A stretch of DNA of 64,000 bases. Origin: CAVRUD01 sp963849635 (GTDB lineage Bacteria; Chloroflexota; Chloroflexia; Thermomicrobiales; UBA6265). Under the pieces are notes generated by a model. That model searched no databases. It was not told the origin of the DNA and worked only from the letters and a program-made list of their open reading frames with translations. Position numbers and translations under genes: made by a program. The stretch covers positions 62,001 through 126,000 of the forward strand of contig CAWKIA010000022.1 of the NCBI GenBank assembly GCA_963849635.1, read 5' to 3'. Within the stretch, counting starts at the first letter, position 1, and the number at the start of each line of letters is the position of its first letter. Below are positions 1 through 8,473 of this stretch, one piece after another.

Positions 1-113
1 TGCTCACCGATAGCCGCCCCCATCTCGTCGTTGAAGTAGGGGAAGTGCCACTGGTCCGGCGCCTCGTAAACGCCGTCGAGGGAAATGAACAGGCTGGCGA
101 CGATCTTTCGCAT
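1..113 (-). CDS. Dihydrofolate reductase family protein (RibD C-terminal-like), 5' fragment
   Basis: Only the first 37 codons lie in the window; the gene runs off the left edge. The ATG at 113 opens with MRKIVASLFISLDGVYEAP, the usual first strand and loop of the DHFR/RibD-C reductase family (ISLDGV followed by a W/HFP segment). Members are NADPH-dependent reductases, many of unknown substrate, often acting as stand-alone small enzymes. The family call rests on this short N-terminus only. A plausible promoter with a 14-bp palindrome lies about 95-125 bases upstream. Confidence 0.75.
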   Translation of the reverse strand, partial: MRKIVASLFISLDGVYEAPDQWHFPYFNDEMGAAIGE

Positions 114-204
114 GGCGATTGGCTTCCTTTCGTTGGACAAACGCACCGCGTGCGAAACTGTCAAATTCGCTTCGCGGTGGCTGCAACTACCATCGCCTAG
201 ACAG

Positions 205-240
205 GATCTACGCACTTGTCGAACGAACTTCAATTGAAGT
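205..240 (-). promoter_or_regulatory. Candidate promoter with overlapping 14-bp palindrome
   Basis: On the minus strand, TTGAAG (plus 228-233) is followed after 17 bases by TAGATC (plus 205-210), giving a sigma-70-like promoter about 90 bases ahead of the DHFR-family start. The perfect palindrome ACTTCAATTGAAGT (227-240) covers the -35 element, as a repressor operator would. Seen in sequence; function inferred. Confidence 0.4.
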
Positions 241-387
241 GATATGGCGGCGCGCGCATGCCGGGCGAAATGAGCCATGCGGGGGGCAGGGTGATCTCAG
301 CAGGCCATATGACCGGGTACCGCTTACCCATCGCCACATCCAGCGCGCTCCCCACGTGTCTCGACGGTACCATCGGCTACGCCCGGC

Positions 388-1716
388 TCACACTCCACGT
401 TGGTCATTGGCAGTTTTGTGAGTAACCCGCGACAGCTCTCGCTCCACGACCTCGCGCCGTGCGCCCGTCATCGCACGCTCGGTGATAGTTGTGAAGAACG
501 GGACGAGGAGAAGGAGGTTGAGCGCCGCGCCAATGGCAAAGACCGCCCGCACACCGATGAGCTCCGCGACGATCCCGGCCAGGGCGGCCCCGACGGCCAT
601 TGCACCGTAGCCGAAGAGCCGGAACGCTCCTCCGACCCTGCCCTGCAGCTCGTCCGGTACCACCTGCTGCCGGATCGAGACGACCACCACTCCCCACATC
701 GTTCCGCCCAGACCGCCCAGGATGACGACGGCGCCGATCAACCAGACGTTCGACGTCACCGCCGGAGCGCCAACCAGCAAGACCGTACCCAGAATATCGG
801 CCAGGATCGCCCACCGCCGGCCTATCCGCCCCAGGATCGGCCCGGCCAGCACCGTCCCCGCCAGCCCACCCACCCCTAGCCCAGTGAGGAGAACGCCGTA
901 CTCGACGGTGGAGAGGCCCATCGGACCGGGCTCGACCGCGAAGAGAACCAGCACCGCCAGCCAGGCACTCCATCCCAGATTCATGACCGCCACGATGACG
1001 GCCAGCGCCCGGAGCAACGCGTTGCCCCAGAGGTAGCGCAACCCCGCGACGATCTCGGCGGTCAATGACGTGCGCAACAGGCCAGCATCGAAACGCGCGG
1101 CCCGGCGCGCCGGCAACCCCAGCAGGATGACCGCGCCACCAAGGTATAACGCGGCGCTCGACCCGACCGTGAACGCGGCTCCAAGTGCGATCAGCAATCC
1201 GCCCAAGGGCGGGCCGACAAACTCGTTCGCGGCCGTCTGGGTGCCGATCAGGCGGGCATTGGCGCCCTCCAATCGATTGGAAGCGATGATCGTGGGCAGC
1301 ACGGCGGTTGCCGCGGTATCCGCCAGGGTCTCAGCAATGCCGGCCAGGAGCGCCGCGACATAGAGCAGCGCGATCGCATCCCAACCCGCCCCAATGGTGA
1401 CCGCAAGCAGGGCAACCACACCACCACGAAGCAGGTTGGCGCCGATCATCACCTGACGCCGGTCGAGACGGTCAACCAACGCGCCGGCGTGGAGGGCGAA
1501 GAGCAGCCACGGCAGCGTCAGGGCGACGCCGACGCCCGCGACCAAACCTGGAGAATCGGTCTGACGGGCGGCCAGGACCGGCAGGGCGAACTTGAAGAGG
1601 CCGTCGGCCAGGTTCGTGGCCGCCGAGGCCGTCCACAGCGCTCCGAACGCGGCGCTCTCAGCCGAAACCGACCGGCGGCCTCGCCTCGATCCCACTCCCC
1701 AAACCCTGACCGCCAT
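388..1716 (-). CDS. MFS transporter, EntS/DHA-like exporter
   Basis: A 442-residue polytopic membrane protein with about 12 hydrophobic segments and the MFS motif A loop after helix 2 (GALVDRLDRRQVMIG). This is the usual size of the enterobactin-exporter/macrolide-efflux branch of the major facilitator superfamily, which exports small molecules by proton antiport; the substrate cannot be read from sequence. The ATG at 1716 has GGGAG six bases upstream. It is transcribed divergently from a CGNR zinc-finger protein across about 100 bases, so that protein is its likely regulator. Confidence 0.85.
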   Translation of the reverse strand: MAVRVWGVGSRRGRRSVSAESAAFGALWTASAATNLADGLFKFALPVLAARQTDSPGLVAGVGVALTLPWLLFALHAGALVDRLDRRQVMIGANLLRGGVVALLAVTIGAGWDAIALLYVAALLAGIAETLADTAATAVLPTIIASNRLEGANARLIGTQTAANEFVGPPLGGLLIALGAAFTVGSSAALYLGGAVILLGLPARRAARFDAGLLRTSLTAEIVAGLRYLWGNALLRALAVIVAVMNLGWSAWLAVLVLFAVEPGPMGLSTVEYGVLLTGLGVGGLAGTVLAGPILGRIGRRWAILADILGTVLLVGAPAVTSNVWLIGAVVILGGLGGTMWGVVVVSIRQQVVPDELQGRVGGAFRLFGYGAMAVGAALAGIVAELIGVRAVFAIGAALNLLLLVPFFTTITERAMTGARREVVERELSRVTHKTANDQRGV

Positions 1717-1764
1717 CCAGCACTCCCGTAGTTGACGACCGGTGCGCTACCAGGTAGGCTCAAC

Positions 1765-1796
1765 TTGTCATAGGTCAATGACGTATTACATATGAC
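1765..1796 (+). promoter_or_regulatory. Divergent promoter region with repeated TGAC half-sites
   Basis: TTGTCA (1765-1770) and TACATA (1787-1792) with a 16-base spacer form a plausible promoter for the CGNR gene. GTCAT (1767-1771) and ATGAC (1778-1782) form an inverted repeat inside it, and another TGAC follows at 1793-1796. These half-sites could be the operator shared by the divergent exporter gene. Inference from pattern only. Confidence 0.45.
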
Positions 1797-1814
1797 CATA
1801 GCATGGAGTCAGTA

Positions 1815-2375
1815 ATGCTTCAACACACTCAAACATATGACACGAATCAGCTTGCGACCGCGGTCGATCTGGTCAACACGTACGATCCCTGGTTCGATGA
1901 ACCCGAGGCGCTCAGGGATACCGCCGCGCTTGCCCGCTTCCTCGCCGCGCATGGGTACGGGCCAGAGATCGACGTCGACGATGGCGATCTGATCGAGGCG
2001 CTAGCACTGCGCGATCACTTGCGTGCCGTGTTTGCCACCGAGGACATCCCCCGCGCCGTGCGCGTCTTGGCCGATGCGATGGCGGGAACGCGGGTAAAGG
2101 TGACACCGATCGTGCTCGACTCTGGCGCGGCCTCCCTAGCGCTGACGAGCGACCCAGACGATCCGCCGGTGGCGCGAATGGCGGCCGATGCCACAATCGG
2201 TCTGACCCGCGCCTTGGAGCGTTTCGGGATCGAGCGGCTCCGGGAGTGCGCCGCCAGCCCCTGCCGGGAAGCATTCGTCGATACCTCCCGCAACGGCGCC
2301 CGCCGATTCTGCTCCCACCGCTGCGCCAACCGGACCAACGTCGCCGCCTTCCGCGAGCGCCGCCGCTCCAGTTAG
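1815..2375 (+). CDS. CGNR zinc-finger / ABATE-domain putative transcriptional regulator
   Basis: A 186-residue protein. The N-terminal two-thirds matches the ABATE (RHS-like) domain, beginning with LVNTYD near residue 23. The C-terminus carries the CGNR zinc finger: CAASPC, then RRFCSHRCANR with the CxxxC-N-R signature. Family members are thought to be stress-linked DNA-binding regulators. I chose the ATG at 1815 because GGAG (1805-1808) sits six bases before it; an upstream ATG at 1803 would overlap that ribosome site. It is divergent from the MFS exporter, which suggests it controls that gene. Confidence 0.85.
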   Translation: MLQHTQTYDTNQLATAVDLVNTYDPWFDEPEALRDTAALARFLAAHGYGPEIDVDDGDLIEALALRDHLRAVFATEDIPRAVRVLADAMAGTRVKVTPIVLDSGAASLALTSDPDDPPVARMAADATIGLTRALERFGIERLRECAASPCREAFVDTSRNGARRFCSHRCANRTNVAAFRERRRSS

Positions 2376-2402
2376 GCCAGTTCCAAGGAGCAATGACGTG
2401 GG

Positions 2403-2430
2403 TTGACTCTGCCGGAGAACATGTTACTAT
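2403..2430 (+). promoter_or_regulatory. Sigma-70-like promoter giving a near-leaderless transcript
   Basis: TTGACT (2403-2408) and TACTAT (2425-2430) are separated by 16 bases. Transcription would start around 2437, only one or two bases before the ATG at 2439, so the ArsR-SRPBCC mRNA is predicted to be almost leaderless; no Shine-Dalgarno sequence is seen. Confidence 0.65.
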
Positions 2431-2438
2431 TTGGTCAC

Positions 2439-3257
2439 ATGAACGAGCGCGACCACCTCGACCCGATCTGGAAAGCCCTCGCCGATCCCACCCGGCGGGC
2501 GATCTTGGACCTGCTCCGGACCGGCCCCCGCACAACCGGCGACCTCAGCGGGGCGTTCCCGACATCACGGTTTGCCATCATGAAGCATCTCGGCATCCTC
2601 GAGGAGGCCGGGCTGGTAACGGCGCGCCGCGATGGCCGGGAGCGGTGGAATCACCTCAACGCCGCCCCGATCCAGGCCATCGCAGACCGCTGGATCGGAC
2701 GGTACGAGGGGTTGTGGGCGCGTTCGCTCCTGGACATGAAGGCGGTAACCGAAGCCGCCGAGGTTCTACGCCAGCGGATGGAGACTGACCAGATGGAGAC
2801 AGCAATGGTGGCCACCGATACCGGCCGTTCGCTCGACATCGCCCAGGAGGTGACAATCGCCGCGCCAAAGGAGACCGTCTTCGCGGCCCTGACCCAGAGC
2901 ATCGGCGCGTGGTGGAGCCATAGCTTCGTCCCGGCCCCGGAGCGGATCGAGTTGGAGCCATGGGTCGGCGGCCGCTTCCACGAAGTTTGGGGCGATGGGC
3001 AGGGTGCCCTCTATGCAACAGTGACGCGCATCCGGACGCCAGATCTGCTCTATCTCAACGGGACGATGGGGATGAACGGCGCGGTCGTCGGCGTGATCCG
3101 CTTCGACCTGGCCGATACCGACGGCGGCACGCGGTTGCAACTGACGCACCGCGCCATCGGCGACATCGACGCCGAGACCGTCGCCAACTACACCGGCGGC
3201 TGGACAGCCCTCCTCGAAGGCCGATTGAAGCCATACGTCGAGGACGGGCAGGAATAG
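2439..3257 (+). CDS. ArsR-family HTH fused to an SRPBCC (AHSA1-type) domain
   Basis: A 272-residue two-domain protein. Residues about 5-90 are an ArsR/SmtB winged helix (WKALADPTRRAILDLL, recognition region TSRFAIMKHLGILEEAGLV). Residues about 120-268 are an AHSA1/SRPBCC ligand-binding fold (ITIAAPKETVFAALT-like start, WWSHSF, then GGRFHEVWGDG). Separate ArsR and AHSA1 genes are commonly paired; here they are one chain, so the SRPBCC part may sense a hydrophobic ligand and control DNA binding. The promoter -10 element ends nine bases before the ATG. Ligand and targets are unknown. Confidence 0.85.
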   Translation: MNERDHLDPIWKALADPTRRAILDLLRTGPRTTGDLSGAFPTSRFAIMKHLGILEEAGLVTARRDGRERWNHLNAAPIQAIADRWIGRYEGLWARSLLDMKAVTEAAEVLRQRMETDQMETAMVATDTGRSLDIAQEVTIAAPKETVFAALTQSIGAWWSHSFVPAPERIELEPWVGGRFHEVWGDGQGALYATVTRIRTPDLLYLNGTMGMNGAVVGVIRFDLADTDGGTRLQLTHRAIGDIDAETVANYTGGWTALLEGRLKPYVEDGQE

Positions 3258-3311
3258 CCCTTCGCATCTCCCCTACGGAAACTGTGCCGGCATTTCAGTA
3301 AAGTCGCTCTG

Positions 3312-3590
3312 CTAGGCGCTTTCGCGCAGCAGCCGATGTCCCACGAACCAACCCGCGACCGGGACGACCGCCGACGCGAGCACGACGGCGAACCGGTTGA
3401 GCGACCACTTCGCCTGACTGCCCACGATCACCGCCAGGCCGACGAACGCGAGGAACAGCATGCCGTGCAAAGGCCCCATGATCTCGACACCGATCGGCTG
3501 ATCGAAGCCGTACTTCAGCACCATCGCTAGTAACAACACGAGAAACGAGATCGCTTCCGCGATCGCGACATAGCCGAGTACCCGTGACAT
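3312..3590 (-). CDS. DUF3817-type small integral membrane protein
   Basis: A 92-residue protein with three hydrophobic segments, typical of the DUF3817 family (YVAIAEAISFLVLLLAMVLKY, then GxxHGMLFLAFVG in the middle and a third helix near the C-terminus). Function is unknown; homologues are small membrane proteins in many Gram-positive and Chloroflexota genomes. The ATG at 3590 is preceded by GGAGG ten bases upstream, which favours it over an in-frame ATG at 3632. It converges on the ArsR-SRPBCC gene with a 54-base gap. Confidence 0.75.
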   Translation of the reverse strand: MSRVLGYVAIAEAISFLVLLLAMVLKYGFDQPIGVEIMGPLHGMLFLAFVGLAVIVGSQAKWSLNRFAVVLASAVVPVAGWFVGHRLLRESA

Positions 3591-3840
3591 CGTTCCATAG
3601 CCTCCAAAGAGCGGAAAAACCGTTGCACACATAGTAGATGCCCGGCCGCGTCAGACATGGCGCGGTCGGGCATTCCCGCGCTACCGCCGAATTCGGCCAA
3701 TCGTTCGATCGCACCGCCGTGCCGTTCGTCTCGTCTGCTATCATCGCCGCGCCAGTCTTCCGCGAGGAGGAACGCACGACGCCGGCCACCCAGCGGCACG
3801 GCGACGCGGATCGGCGGAGACTGATGGCGGGGGAGCCGGG

Positions 3841-4989
3841 TTGAAGATCGCGCTCGTGACACCCTACAGCTTGCAACAGCCCGGAGGGGTCTCGGAGCAC
3901 GTTGGCCATCTGCGCCAGGAGTTTCTTGCGCTGGGCCACGACGTGACCCTGATCGCGCCGCGCGGCAAACGCGGCGGCATGGAGGCATCGCCTGGCTTCT
4001 ATGGCATCGGTCGCTCGGTCACGATTCCGGCCGGTGGATCGCGCGCCAGCCTGACCTTCGACGTTACCCTCTATGCCCAGGTCAAGGCGATCATGCGCCG
4101 CGAGCAGTTCGACGTCGTGCACCTGCACGAGCCCTTTATGCCCGTCCTACCCTATATGGTCCTCCTCAACTCCAAAGCGGCCAACGTCGCCACCTTCCAC
4201 GCCTACCGCACTGCCAATCCGTGGTACACCGCGTTCAAGCCATATATGTCGGCATTGACCAATCGCCTTGATGCCAGGATCGCGGTCTCGGAGCCAGCTC
4301 GGGAATTCGTCTCGACGTACTTCGAAGGCACCTACGACATCGTCCCGAACGGCATCGACACGGACCATTTTGGCGAGCAGGTCGAACCCTTCCCCTGGGC
4401 CAGCGACGGCGTGCCCCGAATCCTGTTTGTGGGCCGCTTCGACGAGTCGCGCAAGGGCTTCAAGTATCTGCTCAAGTCCATGGCGCTGGTTCGCTCCCAG
4501 TTTCCGCGGGCGCGCCTGCTGGTCGTCGGCACCGGCGACGCGGAGAAGTACGACGGGATCATGGACCGGTACGATCTCTACGGGTCGGTTGACTTCGCCG
4601 GGTTCATCCCGAAAGAAGAGTTGCCCCGCTACTACGCCTCCTGCGACATCCTCTGCGCCCCATCCACCCGGAACGAGAGCTTTGGGATCGTCCTGCTCGA
4701 AGGCATGGCCTCCGGCAAACCGGTCGTCGCCAGCGAGATTCCGGGGTATGCCAGCGTGCTGACCACGGAGCAGGAAGGGCTGCTGGTCCCGCCGAAGGAG
4801 CCGACGGATCTGGCAATGGCCCTGGTCCGGTTGTTGGCTGACCGCGAACTCCGTATTCAAATGGGCAAGGCAGGTCTCTCGACGGCGAGCCGCCATTCCT
4901 GGCGATGGATCGCCCAACGCGTACTGACTGTCTACGAGCGCGCGATGAATGTTGCCCCGCAGGCGACCTGGCGTCAGGGATTCGCATGA
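3841..4989 (+). CDS. GT4-family glycosyltransferase, PimA-like
   Basis: A 382-residue GT-B enzyme of the GT4 family. The N-terminal half has PGGVSEHVGHL and DVVHLHEP; the C-terminal half has the donor-site pattern FVGRFDESRKGFKYLL and the E-x7-E region NESFGIVLLEGMASGKPVVAS. The layout resembles phosphatidyl-myo-inositol mannosyltransferases (PimA/PimC). It starts at TTG 3841 after a GGGGGAG site and overlaps a short downstream frame by ATGA. The neighbouring CDP-alcohol phosphatidyltransferase supports a role in making a glycosylated phospholipid at the inner membrane face. The acceptor lipid is not proven. Confidence 0.85.
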   Translation: MKIALVTPYSLQQPGGVSEHVGHLRQEFLALGHDVTLIAPRGKRGGMEASPGFYGIGRSVTIPAGGSRASLTFDVTLYAQVKAIMRREQFDVVHLHEPFMPVLPYMVLLNSKAANVATFHAYRTANPWYTAFKPYMSALTNRLDARIAVSEPAREFVSTYFEGTYDIVPNGIDTDHFGEQVEPFPWASDGVPRILFVGRFDESRKGFKYLLKSMALVRSQFPRARLLVVGTGDAEKYDGIMDRYDLYGSVDFAGFIPKEELPRYYASCDILCAPSTRNESFGIVLLEGMASGKPVVASEIPGYASVLTTEQEGLLVPPKEPTDLAMALVRLLADRELRIQMGKAGLSTASRHSWRWIAQRVLTVYERAMNVAPQATWRQGFA

Positions 4990-5075
4990 GCCTCTGGTTG
5001 ATCGCGCCCGCACCGGCCGGCAGTTCGAGGTCGTGGGCGATCCCGGTGCCGACGGAGAAAGGGGCCTTCAGGTGA
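4986..5075 (+). other. 29-codon mini-ORF bridging two lipid genes
   Basis: A short frame overlaps the glycosyltransferase stop (ATGA at 4986) and its own TGA overlaps the GTG of the next gene (GTGA at 5072-5075). It may be a translational-coupling relay, or only a chance frame; the peptide has no recognisable domain. Confidence 0.25.
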
Positions 5076-5680
5076 TCTCCGAACGCATCGGTCCGTGGGT
5101 ACGTCGCTATACCGTCGTCATCGGCGGTGTGCTGGCGGGATGGGGACTGACCCCGAACATCCTGACGATCTCCGGTGTGATCTTGAACGGGATCGTAGCG
5201 ATCATCCTCGGGTTCGGGTGGCTGGAGGTGGGGGGGGCCTGCCTGCTCATCGCCAGTGCCTTCGATATGCTCGACGGCGCCGTCGCCCGCGCCACGAACA
5301 ACATCACGCCATTCGGCGGGTTTTTCGATTCCACACTAGACCGCTATTCAGAGGCCGTGGTCTACCTGGGCCTGCTGGTCTATTTCTTCGACACCGATGA
5401 CGCCAAACTCGGCGCGATCCTGGTCTTTATCGCCGCGACTGGCTCCCTGTTGATCTCCTACGCCCGCGCCCGCGCTGAGGCCGCCGGCTACAAGGCATCG
5501 GTCGGCCTGGTCGCCCGGACCGAACGGGTACTGCTGCTGGCGCTCTGCTTGCTGTTCGGGCAGCCCCTCTGGGCGCTGTGGGTACTTGCGGTTGCGACCC
5601 ATCTGACTGCTATTACCCGCATTGTTCACGTCTGGCGGGCGTCACTCCAGGAGCCAGCGGCTTCGTCCGGCCCCCGTTAG
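5072..5680 (+). CDS. CDP-alcohol phosphatidyltransferase family protein
   Basis: A 202-residue membrane enzyme carrying the full CDP-alcohol phosphotransferase signature DG-x2-AR-x8-G-x3-D-x3-D (LDGAVARATNN...FFDSTLDR) at residues about 68-91, with five or six hydrophobic segments. It transfers a phosphatidyl group from CDP-diacylglycerol to an alcohol such as glycerol phosphate or inositol phosphate. I set the start at GTG 5072, after a GGAGAAAGG site; the in-frame extension upstream overlaps the glycosyltransferase and has no transmembrane character. The pairing with the PimA-like enzyme suggests an inositol-type headgroup, but PgsA-like activity is also possible. Confidence 0.8.
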   Translation: MISERIGPWVRRYTVVIGGVLAGWGLTPNILTISGVILNGIVAIILGFGWLEVGGACLLIASAFDMLDGAVARATNNITPFGGFFDSTLDRYSEAVVYLGLLVYFFDTDDAKLGAILVFIAATGSLLISYARARAEAAGYKASVGLVARTERVLLLALCLLFGQPLWALWVLAVATHLTAITRIVHVWRASLQEPAASSGPR

Positions 5681-5740
5681 TCGCCAACTGACCGCCCAGT
5701 CGCGCTGACGCTACCGCAGGCGCCAGACAAGGAATCACGC

Positions 5741-5938
5741 TTGACCGACCGTTCCCCAATCTACGAACCCGGGTCCGATCCAGATCAGGACCCGATGCAG
5801 TCGTCCAGCACCGACGTTTCCCCTCTATCGATCCAGGAGATCGGCTCGGCTTCTCGGTCTTGCCTGGTAATCATCGTCCTCATCGTGGTCATTCTGCTGT
5901 TGGCCTGCCTCAGCTGGCTGTTCCGCCTCGTCTTCTAG
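5741..5938 (+). CDS. Small protein with a C-terminal transmembrane anchor
   Basis: A 65-residue protein starting at TTG 5741. The first 38 residues are polar and acidic with many Asp and Ser; the last 25 are one strongly hydrophobic helix rich in Ile, Val and Leu. No signal peptide precedes it, so the layout is tail-anchored. I do not recognise the family. It follows the CDP-alcohol transferase by 60 bases on the same strand. Confidence 0.5.
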   Translation: MTDRSPIYEPGSDPDQDPMQSSSTDVSPLSIQEIGSASRSCLVIIVLIVVILLLACLSWLFRLVF

Positions 5939-6019
5939 GTTTCTAACATCTAGGCTTCCAATCGAAGATGCGGGTATCCTGCTCCAATCGAACCGGTTGG
6001 CTCTGGAGGCAATGACGCC

Positions 6020-6403
6020 ATGGACCACACCCGCACCACCCGACCACTGGTTGTGATCGAATCTCACGCCCGCACCTATCCCGATCCGATCTCTGTCACC
6101 GAAGGGGAGCAGGTTGCGGCCGGCGAGCGCGACAACCCGGGCGGGCACGAGGGCTACTGGATCTGGTGCACAGATAGCGCCGGCAAGTCCGGCTGGATCC
6201 CCGAACAATTCCTCGACATCATCGACGGGACGGCGACCGCGCTAGTCGACTGCGACGCAATCGAACTGACAGTCTCGGCCGGCGACCTCCTGATGGGCGG
6301 CGATCCTGTGAACGGCTGGGTCTGGTGCGTCACCGAGGAGGACGAAGCTGGCTGGGTCCCCGAAGAGAATCTGGGACCCGCCAGCGACGGCGACGATGCA
6401 TAG
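6020..6403 (+). CDS. Protein with two SH3-like repeats
   Basis: A 127-residue, strongly acidic, apparently cytoplasmic protein built of two SH3-like units of about 50 residues. Each unit ends with a comparable motif: GYWIWCTDSAGKSGWIPEQFL and GWVWCVTEEDEAGWVPEENL. Such domains usually bind proline-rich or peptidoglycan-type ligands, but no signal peptide is seen. It lies 73 bases before the nitrilase gene. Function unknown. Confidence 0.7.
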   Translation: MDHTRTTRPLVVIESHARTYPDPISVTEGEQVAAGERDNPGGHEGYWIWCTDSAGKSGWIPEQFLDIIDGTATALVDCDAIELTVSAGDLLMGGDPVNGWVWCVTEEDEAGWVPEENLGPASDGDDA

Positions 6404-6476
6404 CTGAAGACACCCAGGTGCTATGATCGGCCCGTTGTTATTCACCGGACTCGCCTGATCGCCGGAGGTTTTGCAG

Positions 6477-7355
6477 ATGACCGACGCCCTCCCCACACTC
6501 CGCGTCGCCGCCGTGCAGATGAACTCGGGCGCCGACAAGAGCGTCAATATCGCCACCGCTCTTGGACTCATCGATCAGGCCGCGGCCGGTGGTGCCCGGT
6601 TGGTGACGCTGCCTGAGGTCTGGCCCTACCTCGGCCCGTCCGCCGGCGAGCGCGACGCCGCCGAGGGCTTTCCCGGTCCCACGCACGAACTGTTGGCGGC
6701 ACGGGCCCGCAAGCACGGGATTTACCTCCACGCCGGGAGCATGCTCGAATCGCGCCCGGGCGAGCCACGGCTCTTCAACACCGCGGTCGTGTTCGATCCT
6801 CAGGGCGATGTCATCGCCCGCTACAGCAAGATCCACATTTTCGATGTGACCCTCGACGGGATCGGCGGCTATAAGGAGTCCGAGAACGTCGCGCCCGGAG
6901 ACGAGATCGTCACCGTTGAGATCGACGGCGTCCAGGTCGGGCTAGCAATCTGCTACGACCTTCGCTTCCCGGAACTCTTTCGGATTCTGGCCCTGCGCGG
7001 GGCCGATGCAATCATCCTGCCGGCCGCGTTCACCATGACGACCGGCAAGGATCACTGGGAAACGTTGATCAGGGCTCGGGCGATCGAGAACGGCGTCTAC
7101 ATGGTCGCGCCGGCCCAGGTCGGCTCCTACTTCGACGGCAAGAACGACCGCTGGAGCTATGGCCGCTCCCTGATCGTCGATCCGTGGGGCACGGTTCTGG
7201 CGACGGCGCCCGACGCCCCGACCGTCATCACTGGCACTATCGACGTGGCCAGGGTGCGCAACGTCCGCCGTCAGGTGCCATCCCTGGCCAACCGCATGCC
7301 CGATCGGTACCGCTGGCCAGATGCCGTCGAAGCGGGCACGGTCGTCGGTCGGTAG
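6477..7355 (+). CDS. Carbon-nitrogen hydrolase (nitrilase superfamily, Nit1/NIT-like)
   Basis: A 292-residue hydrolase with the complete nitrilase triad: Glu in LVTLPEVWP, Lys in YSKIHIFD and Cys in AICYDLRFPEL. The phrase KIHIFDV and the RFPELFR block match the Nit/deaminated-glutathione amidase branch, which hydrolyses omega-amides such as alpha-ketoglutaramate or deaminated glutathione. The start is ATG 6477, eight bases after GGAGG; a TTG two codons earlier is less likely. It precedes an SDR gene by 41 bases on the same strand and may be cotranscribed with it. Confidence 0.9.
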   Translation: MTDALPTLRVAAVQMNSGADKSVNIATALGLIDQAAAGGARLVTLPEVWPYLGPSAGERDAAEGFPGPTHELLAARARKHGIYLHAGSMLESRPGEPRLFNTAVVFDPQGDVIARYSKIHIFDVTLDGIGGYKESENVAPGDEIVTVEIDGVQVGLAICYDLRFPELFRILALRGADAIILPAAFTMTTGKDHWETLIRARAIENGVYMVAPAQVGSYFDGKNDRWSYGRSLIVDPWGTVLATAPDAPTVITGTIDVARVRNVRRQVPSLANRMPDRYRWPDAVEAGTVVGR

Positions 7356-7396
7356 CGTAGGCTGGTTGACCTGACAATTCATGGAGATGACCTAGC

Positions 7397-8179
7397 GTGA
7401 CAGTGGCAAGACGGGTTGGGCTGGTGACCGGCGCGGCCCAGGGGATCGGCCAAGAGATCTCGATCGTCCTCGCTCGAGATGGCTACGCGGTGGCCCTCAA
7501 CGATCTGGTCCTCTCCGAAGTGACCCAGGCGAACATCGAGGCCGAGGGCGGCTCCTGCCGGTCGTACATCGCCGATGTCGCGGATGCGGGCGCCGTGATC
7601 TCGATGGTCGAGGATGTCGTTGCCGACCTCGGCGAGATCGACGTGCTGGTGAACAACGCCGGGATCAGCATGGTTCGCCCGGCGGAACTGACCACGCTGG
7701 AAGAATGGGAGCGCGTGCTGCGCATCAACCTGACCGGCCCGTTCATCCTTTGCCAAACCGTGGGCCGGCGAATGCTGGAGCGCGGCAGCGGCTCGATCGT
7801 CAACATCGCCTCCGTGGCCGGCCTGCTCGGCGTCGCCGACCGTTCCGCCTACAACGCCAGCAAGCATGGCCTGATCGGCCTGACCCGAACCTTGGCGGCC
7901 GAATGGGGCGGGCGTGGGGTGCGGGTGAACGCCGTCTGCCCCGGTTGGGTGAAGACGCCCATGGACGACAAGGATCAGGCGACCGGCAGCTACTCCGACG
8001 CCGATATCACCAGTCGCATCCCGATGGCCCGCTTCGCCTCGCCCGGCGACATCGCCCAGGCAGTCGCCTTCCTCGCCGACCCGGAAAAGAGCGCCTTCGT
8101 CAACGGCCACTCCCTCAGCGTCGACGGCGGCTGGGCCAGCGACGGCTCCTGGGATGCGTTGCGACTGTCGCACCGATAA
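7397..8179 (+). CDS. Short-chain dehydrogenase/reductase (SDR)
   Basis: A 260-residue classical SDR with TGAAQGIG cofactor loop, NNAG, catalytic Ser in the NIASVAG strand, and YNASK. The C-terminal VDGGW segment is also present. Asn-Asp after the second strand (VALNDL) suggests NAD preference. The substrate is not evident; the family includes FabG-like and sugar or polyol dehydrogenases. It starts at GTG 7397, just after the nitrilase gene. Confidence 0.85.
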   Translation: MTVARRVGLVTGAAQGIGQEISIVLARDGYAVALNDLVLSEVTQANIEAEGGSCRSYIADVADAGAVISMVEDVVADLGEIDVLVNNAGISMVRPAELTTLEEWERVLRINLTGPFILCQTVGRRMLERGSGSIVNIASVAGLLGVADRSAYNASKHGLIGLTRTLAAEWGGRGVRVNAVCPGWVKTPMDDKDQATGSYSDADITSRIPMARFASPGDIAQAVAFLADPEKSAFVNGHSLSVDGGWASDGSWDALRLSHR

Positions 8180-8212
8180 GATGCTGTTGGACAGCGAATG
8201 CTGCCACCCCGT

Positions 8213-8440
8213 GCTCAAGCGGGAGACCGCCGCCTTGGCCTCGCCCGGGGCTAAAGACCCGGGCTGAATCCAGATAACCCGGCGCCCTAAAGGGGGCTGC
8301 CACAGCCCCGGGGCATCGGATCGGCAGCCGGTCTCCGCCTCCGTGAGTTGCACCGTGTTGCAGCCGGCTTTAGCCGGGTTATCTAGTAGGTAGCCCGAGG
8401 TCTTTAGCCTCGGGCGACGCCGCAGCGCGGCGTTGGTCTT
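8213..8440. repeat. Structured intergenic repeat cluster (CCCGGG/TTTAGCC type)
   Basis: The 294-base gap between the SDR and panC holds no gene. It contains two hairpin units in opposite orientation built on CCCGGG-CTTTAG-CCCGGG-like palindromes (around 8243-8263 and 8391-8418). They are bracketed by the exact inverted pair AGATAACCCGGC (8272-8283) and GCCGGGTTATCT (8373-8384). Related units occur near 19.7 and 26.2 kb. Confidence 0.75.
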
Positions 8441-8473
8441 GAACGCCGGGCGAAGCCGGAACGGCGTCCCCAG

